Source: Lachnospiraceae bacterium MD329
GTDB lineage: Bacteria > Bacillota > Clostridia > UBA1381
Assembly: GCA_010206265.1 (NCBI GenBank)
Contig: VIQV01000025.1
Span: 1-45,442 of the forward strand
Direction: 5' to 3'
Length of the DNA: 45,442 nucleotides
Shown here one piece after another: positions 39,531-45,442 of this stretch; the first letter of the stretch is position 1, and each line of letters starts with the position of its first letter. The notes below the pieces were generated by a model. The model made no database searches and was not told the DNA's origin. It worked only from the letters and a program-made list of their open reading frames with translations. A program made the translations under genes and the position numbers.

Positions 39531-39788
39531 ATGACGGATAATGCAATAAGTGAACTGTACAAAAAGATGTTTGATAAATTACATATTTTTGAAAGCGGTA
39601 AAGAGCAAAAAAATCAGATATTACAGAAAAACGATGACGAAATTGCTAACATTGTGGGCACAGAAACTTTTTTAGAAATAGATGGTTTTATCAGCGCAGA
39701 AACTGGAGCCAGCGAGCATTACGGATTTGTTACAGGCTTTAAGTATGCAATGCAGTTAATGCTTGCAGGTATTGGAAAGGAAATATAA
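39531..39788 (+). CDS. DUF6809-like small protein, copy 2 (85 aa)
   Basis: A paralogue of the gene at 39226. The first 9 codons and the last 18 (YGFVTGFK onwards) are nearly identical to it, also at DNA level, while the middle has diverged strongly. ATG 39531 with SD GCGAGGTGATAG. Its leader repeats the leader of copy 1, so the whole gene plus leader was duplicated. The preserved ends and free middle suggest that the ends carry the function or the duplication is subject to gene conversion. Confidence 0.65.
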   Translation: MTDNAISELYKKMFDKLHIFESGKEQKNQILQKNDDEIANIVGTETFLEIDGFISAETGASEHYGFVTGFKYAMQLMLAGIGKEI

Positions 39789-39853
39789 CAATGACACAAT
39801 ATTATATCATTCCTTTGTGAAAAAATCAAGTGTTTTTTAAGGAGATGATTATA

Positions 39854-40108
39854 ATGACTGAACCGATACAAAACCTGCCGCGAATAAGGGGAATAAAAGA
39901 GGCAATAACCGAATTAAAGGAATATGACCCCCTGACGGCTCTTACAGAAAAGGGATTACGTCGGCTTGTAATCACAGATGAAATACCGTCTATACGGATA
40001 GGCACAAAGTACCTCATTAATATGGACGTGCTTATCGATTACCTGTATGACGGTACAGGCGGCGCGGACCTGCCTGTTTCCAACTGCATACGGGTAATAA
40101 AAGAATGA
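39854..40108 (+). CDS. Excisionase-like DNA-binding protein (84 aa)
   Basis: ATG 39854 with SD AAGGAGATG (the frame is open from 39830). The protein has a winged-helix or helix-turn-helix type layout: RIRGIKEAITELKEYDPLTALTEKGLRRLV (12-41), then IPSIRIGTKYLINMDVLIDYL (46-66), the R-I-G-x-x-Y-x-I-x-x-x-x-L pattern of excisionase/MerR-type domains. It could direct excision with Int or act as a regulator. Confidence 0.72.
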   Translation: MTEPIQNLPRIRGIKEAITELKEYDPLTALTEKGLRRLVITDEIPSIRIGTKYLINMDVLIDYLYDGTGGADLPVSNCIRVIKE

Positions 40109-40124
40109 AAGGAGATTATACAAT

Positions 40125-40274
40125 ATGATATTTAAAATTTGCGATAATTGCGGCGCGTATCTCGACGCAGGCGAAGTATGCGATTGTACATATGAGGAAA
40201 AGGACAGCGCGGCGGAAAGCGAGGAAAAAGAAAAACACCCCGTAAAACGAAGTGTTTCTCTTTCAGCCAATTAA
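40125..40274 (+). CDS. Small zinc-ribbon-like protein (49 aa)
   Basis: ATG 40125 with SD GAAAGGAGATTA gives 49 codons to TAA 40272. Cys pairs CDNC (6-9) and CDC-type (18-20) could bind one metal, and an acidic-basic tail follows. It is only 16 bp after the excisionase-like gene and before the hairpin at 40287-40326, so it is probably the last gene of this small operon. Confidence 0.6.
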   Translation: MIFKICDNCGAYLDAGEVCDCTYEEKDSAAESEEKEKHPVKRSVSLSAN

Positions 40275-40286
40275 ATAAACCACAAA

Positions 40287-40330
40287 ACGGATATAGTGAT
40301 TTACAGGTATATTATACTATATCCGTCTTT
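40287..40330 (+). terminator. Terminator-like hairpin
   Basis: ACGGATATAGT (40287-40297) and ACTATATCCGT (40316-40326), a perfect 11-bp stem with 18-nt loop, then CTTTGTTTGT. Confidence 0.65.
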
Positions 40331-40435
40331 GTTTGTCAATAGAAATACAGGTGATTTTACAGGGGCGGACAAGCCCCTTTACACCTTGTTAAATATATTA
40401 AATTTACGGACATACAGGAAAGGAAATAATATAAT

Positions 40436-41200
40436 ATGCCATATATAAAAATGACAGTACAAGCAGGTAATGACGAATACACATACAAATATCACACTCA
40501 CCGTTACGCAAAGAAAAGCGAGAGAGGAAAGAACATCAAGCCCACATCTAAAGAACAGAAAAAAATCAATAAACGAATTGCACAGCGTAAAAGACAATGG
40601 ACAGCAAGCAGTAACTTTAACCGCGGCGACTGGTACATAACACTTACATACAGGAAGTCGGAACGTCCGCAGGATAACAAGACAGCGGCAAAAATATTAT
40701 CTGATATTCTGGGAAAGCTCCGCCGAAAGCTAAAGCGCAACGGAATACAGCTTTATTATATGTCCTCTACAGAACGCGGAGAAAAGGGAGCCGTACATCA
40801 TCATCTTATTATAAAAAACAATTTTGACATAGGTATGCTTATAGAGCAATGGACGTTCGGACGCATTGACACCGTATCAATCTACACAGACAGTATGGCG
40901 GAATTAAGCGCATATTTTACAAAGGACATATCAGGCAAGCACGCGAATAAACAGGCAGTGAAAGCAAAAGAGACTGTTTACAGCTCCAGCCGTAATTTAA
41001 AAAAGCCGAAAATCACAAAACAGGTAGTTAAGGCTAAAACCTTTGCGGATATTCCAACGACTAAAAAAGGTTATACAATAATTCATTTTTACAGGAACTT
41101 TCAGAGTGAAGCAGGGTATTTATATCAGGAATGTACACAAACGAAAACAAAAGTACAGGCAAACACAACCTTTACCTGTACCCGCAAGCGGTTATCCTGA
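40436..41200 (+). CDS. HUH-type rolling-circle replication initiator (254 aa)
   Basis: The three Rep motifs stand in order. Motif I is WYITLTYRK (about 68-76); motif II is GAVHHHLIIKN with the H-U-H pair (about 116-126); motif III is AYFTKDIS, i.e. Y-x-x-K (about 161-168). A basic N-terminus (1-60) and a C-terminal stretch without a helicase domain complete the protein. It should nick one strand at an origin and stay bound through Tyr. The layout resembles Rep of microviruses and small plasmids. It sits after a 160-bp gap and before the sigma gene. An origin is not identified. Confidence 0.8.
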   Translation: MPYIKMTVQAGNDEYTYKYHTHRYAKKSERGKNIKPTSKEQKKINKRIAQRKRQWTASSNFNRGDWYITLTYRKSERPQDNKTAAKILSDILGKLRRKLKRNGIQLYYMSSTERGEKGAVHHHLIIKNNFDIGMLIEQWTFGRIDTVSIYTDSMAELSAYFTKDISGKHANKQAVKAKETVYSSSRNLKKPKITKQVVKAKTFADIPTTKKGYTIIHFYRNFQSEAGYLYQECTQTKTKVQANTTFTCTRKRLS

Positions 41201-41296
41201 AAGCGTTAAAATCCCAATTGATTGAGAAAATAGAATAATAAACCTGACAAAACCGCCTCGTTAATATAATTTTATCATACAGGAGGCGGAATATCA

Positions 41297-42181
41297 ATGA
41301 CAAACGAAGAACTTGTAAAAGAAGTCAGAGGCGGAAAGCCTGAGCTTATGTCGGAGCTTTACGAGCAAAACAGACAGTTTATATTCTCCCTTGTAAAGCA
41401 TACAGGAATACAGGCTGATGAATACGAGGACGCAATGCAGAACGCATATTTCGGGCTTTATGAGGCTGTACAGGGCTATGACTCCGACAAAGGTTATAAA
41501 TTCCTTACCTACGCAAAGTATTACATACAGAACGCAATACAGCGCGGTTACGGTAATGTCCTGCATATTCCCGAATACATTTATACCGCCGCAAGGAAAA
41601 TAAAGCGTAAGAGGGACAGGCTGGTACAGCAGCTTAACCGCATACCCACAGCGGCAGAATTAAGCGTATATACAGGAATAGATATAAAGACAATAACTTA
41701 TATTCTCAATACGGTAAAGCCTGTAAAATCGGTTTATGAGCCTTTAAGCGGTGATACGGAGGGTTTGACAGTCGGTGACTGCATAGAGGATAAACGCATA
41801 CGCTTTGAAAATGATATAGCCGCCGCCGATGAAGCGCGGTATATACGGACCGTAATAGAAAACACGCTGACAGGGGCGGAAAAAGAAACGGTTATATTAT
41901 TTTATTTCAGCGGTATGACATATACGGAGATAGCGGAACTGACACAGCTTGCCGCCGCTGAGGTTCGTAAACATATATCAAGAGGTTTAAGAAAGCTCCG
42001 TCACCCACGTATTGCAAAACGTCTGTTTGACATAGATATTGATAACCGTACATCTTTTTACCGTCATAAGGGAGTAAAAGCCTTTAATACCACGTGGACA
42101 AGCTCCACCGAACAAATTGTAATGGACAGAGAATATATATCAAACAAAATACAAAGAAAACTGGAAATTTTCAATAGCTGA
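41297..42181 (+). CDS. Element-encoded sigma-70 factor (294 aa)
   Basis: Region 2 (about 25-95) holds DEYEDAMQNAYFGLYEAVQGYD and FLTYAKYYIQNAIQR, including the -10 recognition helix. Region 3 (about 100-160) has YIYTAARKIKRKRDRLVQQL and IPTAAELSVYTGID. Region 4 (about 195-240) has EKETVILFYFSGMTYTEIAE and VRKHISRGLRKLRH. It is a group 3-like factor rather than ECF. SD ACAGGAGGCGG. Encoded directly after Rep and before terminase- and tail-like genes, it probably turns on the late genes of the element; the promoters it reads are unknown. Confidence 0.85.
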   Translation: MTNEELVKEVRGGKPELMSELYEQNRQFIFSLVKHTGIQADEYEDAMQNAYFGLYEAVQGYDSDKGYKFLTYAKYYIQNAIQRGYGNVLHIPEYIYTAARKIKRKRDRLVQQLNRIPTAAELSVYTGIDIKTITYILNTVKPVKSVYEPLSGDTEGLTVGDCIEDKRIRFENDIAAADEARYIRTVIENTLTGAEKETVILFYFSGMTYTEIAELTQLAAAEVRKHISRGLRKLRHPRIAKRLFDIDIDNRTSFYRHKGVKAFNTTWTSSTEQIVMDREYISNKIQRKLEIFNS

Positions 42182-42239
42182 TTTATGGCTGAAGCGTAGT
42201 TTAAAATTTTAATTTTTTTTAATTTTCGGAGGTTTTTAA

Positions 42240-42596
42240 ATGTTATCATCAAAACAAAAAAAGTGTGTAAAAATGCTGGTTGAGGGTACTTATATGCAGA
42301 AAGAAATTGCGGAGGCGGTTAAAATAACGGAACAGACCCTTTGCAACTGGAAAAAAGACGACGAATTTATGGAGTATTACAATGAACAAGTCAAACAGTC
42401 TATAGTATCATTAGCAGGCGCGGCGGTTCAGACACAAAGGAAATTATTAAATGCCAGAAGTGAAATGGTTCGGGCGGTAGTAGCTAAAGATATATTGGAC
42501 CGTACAGGCTTTGCCGCCGCTGATAATATAAACATAAACAGTAATGACACGGTTGTTATTGTAGATGATATACCCCGTACAGATGATACAGAATAA
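42240..42596 (+). CDS. Small-terminase-like helix-turn-helix protein (118 aa)
   Basis: MLSSKQKKCVKMLVEGTYMQKEIAEAVKITEQTLCNWKKDDEF contains a helix-turn-helix (residues 1-40) of the phBC6A51 / small terminase type. A helical oligomerisation part (45-95, LAGAAVQTQRKLLNARSEMVRAVVAKDILDRTGF) and an acidic tail follow. Small terminases recognise phage DNA for packaging. No large terminase gene follows, so it may serve helper-phage packaging, as in satellites, or be a relic. SD CGGAGGTTT. Confidence 0.72.
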   Translation: MLSSKQKKCVKMLVEGTYMQKEIAEAVKITEQTLCNWKKDDEFMEYYNEQVKQSIVSLAGAAVQTQRKLLNARSEMVRAVVAKDILDRTGFAAADNININSNDTVVIVDDIPRTDDTE

Positions 42597-42630
42597 ATAT
42601 ATAAAAGCACATAATGAAAGGGGGTAAACT

Positions 42631-42819
42631 ATGGAACTGAAAAGCACAGAATTATTTGAGGCAGTAAAAAACGAATATCCCGAACTTTCCGCCTCGGAAG
42701 TTATCGCTTTTGTACAGGCTGAATATCTGGCGCACATTGCGGAGAATACAGACAGAAGTATAAGCAATTATAATACAGAGATGGTACAGCCGATACCGTA
42801 TTATAATGTCAACCGATAA
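42631..42819 (+). CDS. Small hypothetical protein (62 aa)
   Basis: An acidic helical protein, MELKSTELFEAVKNEYPELS then EVIAFVQAEYLAHIAEN, with a polar tail. SD GAAAGGGGGTAA. It stands 34 bp after the terminase-like gene and 23 bp before the tail gene, clearly in one operon. No family is recognised. Confidence 0.65.
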   Translation: MELKSTELFEAVKNEYPELSASEVIAFVQAEYLAHIAENTDRSISNYNTEMVQPIPYYNVNR

Positions 42820-42842
42820 ACATAGATAAGGAGTGAAGAATA

Positions 42843-44543
42843 ATGCCATTAAAATTATTTGATATTAAAGAAACACAATTTGACGGCGGTTGTCTGGCAT
42901 ATCTCGGCAAGGCTGTAAACGTAGCTGTAACAGAGAATTTACAGCAACCGCATACATTGTCTTTTGATTATCCTCTGGACGATAAAAAGGCAGATATGAT
43001 ACAAGAATATCGTATTGTATCGGTAGAAGGTCAGGCTTACCGTCTGACAGATGTTACACGCGATTACAGCGGCGCAAAAATATTAAAAGCAAAAGCGGAA
43101 CGCATATTTTTTACAGACGCAAAGTGTACGCACCTGCCGACTATCGGCAATGATACTAACACATCTGAAAGCACGATAGGCTGTGACCCTTACGAGGTTT
43201 TAAGAAAAGCATTAGCAAAAGACAGCACAATGCCGTTTGAGCTTATCCCTGACAGTGAGCTTACAGCAAAGGGAATGAAACGTATCGGAGCAGACGGTGT
43301 GAAAATTGATTTTTTTCCAACAGATAAAATAAATTTATATGATTTAGTTCAGGCAGTTATTGACGCATACGGTCACGGTGAGTTATATGTGGATAATTTC
43401 CGTTTTGCCATAGTTGAGCGTATCGGGAAGGATAACGGTGTAAGATTATCCTTAACGAAAAATCTAAGCAAGCTGTCCGTACAGCGTCAGACAAACGAGC
43501 TTACTACACGTCTATACCCCTACGGAACAGACGATTTGACGATAAGCAGTATTGGAGATATACAGGACAAAAACGGCTTTTACATTCACAGAAAAGGTAA
43601 TGCATATATAGACAGTCCACACATAGCAGATTATGGAGTTTTAGAGGGCTACAAAGATTACAGCGAATATATCTTACCTGAAAAAATAGAAGCTAATGCG
43701 GAATGGGATTTGATGGGCGAAGGTAACGATTACAGACTTGATACTCCTCGTCTTGCAATTACGGGTGAAGTGATAGACCTTAGTAAGCTTGCAGAATACG
43801 GCGACTTTTACAAGATTGCATTAGGCGATACAGTTCACGTATATGAAAAAGATACAGTACATCATAAGAGAATAATCAATATGACATATTATCCGTACAG
43901 CGCAAAACAGCCGACTGTTACAATTGGTTCGCCTATGGTTTCCAATCCGTTTTTTGCTGCGTGGGAAAAGGGAAAGCTTTTTCAAACGATACAGAAAAAT
44001 CAGGGCAGCAACAAAAAGTTTAAAACAACATATTTCACAGGTACGCTGAACAGTACACAAAACCCCGTTAAATCTGAAAATGAAAAACTTCTGCTTGACG
44101 GTGACTGTCTTGTTATAAAGGACAGGGAAACCAACAAAAAACGTCTGGAGCTTGGTAATGTCGGAGGACAGTTTGCATTGAATATCTACAGTGCAGACGG
44201 CAGAAAGCTTAAAATAAAGCTTGGTGACCACGGCAGTAACAGCGGAGAAAATTATGCTTTTGCTATATATGACGACAAGGGCAAGCCTGCTATTTATATG
44301 GACGAAAACGGAGAAGTATATTTTGCAGGTGAAGTTAAGACAAGTAAAAATGCACAGATTGGAACATCATTGTCAGTAGGTACGGGAGCAAATGCCATTA
44401 TAAATTTTATGGGACCTGTTAACGCTGAAGGAAGTATATCAGTTGCAGACCACGAAATGGATATAAAGGCTAACTATGTGCGGATAAACGACAGAAATAT
44501 TTTAGCGGAACTTGACGAGATATGGGCACAATTAAACGGATAA
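42843..44543 (+). CDS. Phage tail-associated protein (prophage endopeptidase tail type, 566 aa)
   Basis: The N-terminal 350 residues resemble the gp27-like hub region of siphophage tail proteins: MPLKLFDIKETQFDGGC, then NLQQPHTLSFDYPLDDKKADMI near 30-52, YLYPYGTDDLTI-type near 218, and DLSKLAEYGDFYKIALGDTVHVY near 303-325. The middle has a KFKTTYFTGTLN linker, and the last 150 residues are repetitive beta strands (GVGQFALNIYSADGRKLKIKL, AIYDDKGKPAIYMDENGEVYF) as in receptor-binding tail fibres. It is probably a structural hub-fibre protein. It is the only clear virion gene in the window. Confidence 0.75.
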   Translation: MPLKLFDIKETQFDGGCLAYLGKAVNVAVTENLQQPHTLSFDYPLDDKKADMIQEYRIVSVEGQAYRLTDVTRDYSGAKILKAKAERIFFTDAKCTHLPTIGNDTNTSESTIGCDPYEVLRKALAKDSTMPFELIPDSELTAKGMKRIGADGVKIDFFPTDKINLYDLVQAVIDAYGHGELYVDNFRFAIVERIGKDNGVRLSLTKNLSKLSVQRQTNELTTRLYPYGTDDLTISSIGDIQDKNGFYIHRKGNAYIDSPHIADYGVLEGYKDYSEYILPEKIEANAEWDLMGEGNDYRLDTPRLAITGEVIDLSKLAEYGDFYKIALGDTVHVYEKDTVHHKRIINMTYYPYSAKQPTVTIGSPMVSNPFFAAWEKGKLFQTIQKNQGSNKKFKTTYFTGTLNSTQNPVKSENEKLLLDGDCLVIKDRETNKKRLELGNVGGQFALNIYSADGRKLKIKLGDHGSNSGENYAFAIYDDKGKPAIYMDENGEVYFAGEVKTSKNAQIGTSLSVGTGANAIINFMGPVNAEGSISVADHEMDIKANYVRINDRNILAELDEIWAQLNG

Positions 44544-44547
44544 AAAT

Positions 44548-44570
44548 AAAGGCGGTTTTATTCCGCCTTT
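44548..44570. terminator. Terminator between convergent genes
   Basis: AAAGGCGG (44548-44555), loop TTTTATT, CCGCCTTT (44563-44570). It reuses the GGCGG core that is common in this element. Confidence 0.75.
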
Positions 44571-45145
44571 AGTGTTTGTATAAGTGGTTGTATTGTAGAT
44601 ACATAGTAATCAATGGGAATAAGTAAGTTATCTTCGGGGTGAAGAGGTATATCATCTAATATATTTTCTTTAGAACCTTTTTTAAAAAAGTATTTTCCGC
44701 CAAAACCATAACCCTTAATATCTTGGTTTTCCATCATATTTAAAATATCCCATTTGAATACAAAATCGCCCTCGTCAGTATGTTCAACAATTAGTCCGTC
44801 ACTTGTATAATCGTTTCCGTCCTCGCCTTTTACAATGGTAATATCAGAGGCGGAAAGATTTGCAGGTGTCGGAGCTGGTGCAATTGTCGGTTCGGGTTGT
44901 TGTTCAGTAGCAATGGTAATTGTATTATCACTGAATCCGACATCAAAGCCACCGACAGCGGCGGAAACGTCCCTGAGCTTGAAATAGGTTTCATCATTGA
45001 TATTATAGCCCTGTATAGCAGTTTCAACACCGTTAACCTTTACAGGGTACGGATTGGCGGTTACGGCGTATTCAACCGCAAAACCTGTTACAGCGGCGCA
45101 TATAATACCACCTGTTATAAAGCCTGTAATAAAATTCTTTTTCAT
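44558..45145 (-). CDS. Secreted protein with copper-amine-oxidase-like N-terminal domain (195 aa)
   Basis: A signal peptide or membrane anchor (1-25, KKNFITGFITGGIICAAVTG) is followed by one wall-associated copper-amine-oxidase-like unit (about 33-80, VKVNGVETAIQGYNINDETYFKLRDVSAAVG). A Pro/Thr linker (PEPTIAPAPTPA, near 84-95) leads to a 95-residue region of unknown fold (FKWDILNMMENQDIKGYGFGGKYFF). SD AAAGGAG and promoter at 45169-45197. It is convergent with the tail gene, as in some Clostridia prophages where such genes follow the tail module; it may be a lysogenic-conversion gene or chromosomal. Confidence 0.75.
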   Translation of the reverse strand: MKKNFITGFITGGIICAAVTGFAVEYAVTANPYPVKVNGVETAIQGYNINDETYFKLRDVSAAVGGFDVGFSDNTITIATEQQPEPTIAPAPTPANLSASDITIVKGEDGNDYTSDGLIVEHTDEGDFVFKWDILNMMENQDIKGYGFGGKYFFKKGSKENILDDIPLHPEDNLLIPIDYYVSTIQPLIQTLKAE

Positions 45146-45168
45146 AAGTAAAACTCCTTTTTTATTTT

Positions 45169-45197
45169 AGTATATACCAAAAGGGGAAATAATGCAA
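45169..45197 (-). promoter_or_regulatory. Promoter of the secreted protein gene
   Basis: On the minus strand TTGCAT (45192-45197), 17 bp, TATACT (45169-45174), then SD AAAAAGGAG. Confidence 0.65.
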
Positions 45198-45226
45198 GAG
45201 GCGGTAAGATATTCCGCCTCGTATTT
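45198..45226 (+). terminator. GAGGCGG hairpin
   Basis: GAGGCGG (45198-45204), 9-nt loop, CCGCCTC (45214-45220), then GTATTTGTTT. No rightward gene ends here inside the window, so it may belong to a regulatory repeat of the element. Confidence 0.5.
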
Positions 45227-45442
45227 GTTTATTATATAAGTATAAGAACGCATATTTTAAAAGTCTTTACATTTCTTTACAAAAACAGGGGTATATATCA
45301 GGCTCCCTATACTGTTATAAACGGCTGTACATCTATTAATTACCCATAGTTGATGAAAGGTGTAATGGTGTAAAATGTAAAAATATATAATTCAGCAATG
45401 TAATGTTGCCCGTATAAGCCTTATATTTGGCTTGTATGGGCT
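45221..45442. other. Gene-free window end with a hairpin
   Basis: No frame with an SD. GCCCGTATAAGCC (45408-45420) pairs with 45429-45441 with two G-U pairs around an 8-nt loop. No tRNA or second att core can be seen in this stretch, so the element may continue. Confidence 0.5.

Larger units (their letters stand above)
36093..45442. mobile_element. Element integrated in a tRNA gene (phage-like, HUH Rep and sigma), right end not in window
   Basis: It starts at the tRNA 3' fragment. In order: leftward int, RelE/RelB pair and repressor; rightward Cro-like, several small genes, HUH Rep, sigma factor, small-terminase-like, unknown and tail protein; then a leftward secreted protein. No capsid, portal, large terminase, relaxase or FtsK-like gene appears. 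This suggests a satellite or a reduced prophage. The extent to the right is unknown, and the secreted protein gene could be host DNA. Confidence 0.7.

Noticed and set aside
38773..39531. CRISPR-like array from the repeated CGAGGCGG motif
   Set aside because: The motif is short, irregularly spaced and lies in gene leaders with coding sequence between; no spacer pattern or cas gene.
36093..45442. Full prophage
   Set aside because: No capsid, portal, large terminase or tape measure gene is seen before the tail gene; the gap between sigma and tail holds only two small genes.

Overview
The window looks like part of the chromosome of a low-GC, spore-forming anaerobic member of the Clostridia. This rests on spoIVA with a sigma-E-type promoter, the [FeFe]-hydrogenase maturase hydF, the c-di-AMP pair cdaA/cdaR, a VanG-like regulatory module, consensus Shine-Dalgarno (SD) and sigma-A promoter signals, and many secreted proteins with copper-amine-oxidase-like N-terminal domains. 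I cannot name the species. Standard stop codons fit every frame.

Layout. 1-1.65 kb is a variable region. It holds the end of an IS3-like element, a 24-residue hydrophobic peptide gene that looks like a type I toxin, two XRE regulators, and two tandem structured small RNA genes with near-consensus promoters and terminators. 1.78-3.4 kb has a lipoprotein and a protein with an RpoA C-terminal-like domain. 3.4-6.4 kb is the leftward operon cdaA-cdaR-hslO. 6.5-7.7 kb encodes a secreted cohesin-like protein. 7.7-8.3 kb is a gene-free interval with a branched palindromic element and two more small RNA genes of the same architecture as the first pair, on the opposite strand. 8.3-16.3 kb carries hydF, icd, a sensor/EAL protein, spoIVA and two small genes. 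16.5-22.5 kb is a rightward run of a DUF362 ferredoxin, trmL, apgM, a YtvI-type permease and metG. 22.6-28.2 kb is a sulfur-metabolism block: two trans-sulfuration PLP enzymes, an acetyltransferase, glutamate-cysteine ligase and cysK.

A 1.19 kb segment sits at the 3' end of cysK, flanked by a 155-bp direct repeat of that end (3 mismatches). It carries an XRE repressor, a zinc-ribbon protein and a membrane protein, and no recombinase. guaB, dusB, an ECF-like sigma factor and an orphan vanR-vanS-vanY module follow. From 36.09 kb to at least 45.1 kb lies an element integrated in the 3' end of a tRNA, probably tRNA-Pro. It has a tyrosine integrase, a RelE/RelB pair, divergent repressor/Cro with visible operators, several small genes, an HUH rolling-circle Rep, its own sigma-70 factor, a small-terminase-like protein and a tail protein. 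No capsid, portal or large terminase gene is visible.

Most notable: (1) the four-copy family of about 160-195 nt rod-shaped RNAs; (2) the cargo segment that duplicates the cysK 3' end; (3) the toxin-like peptide gene whose mRNA ends can pair with each other; (4) the Rep/sigma/tail element at the tRNA.
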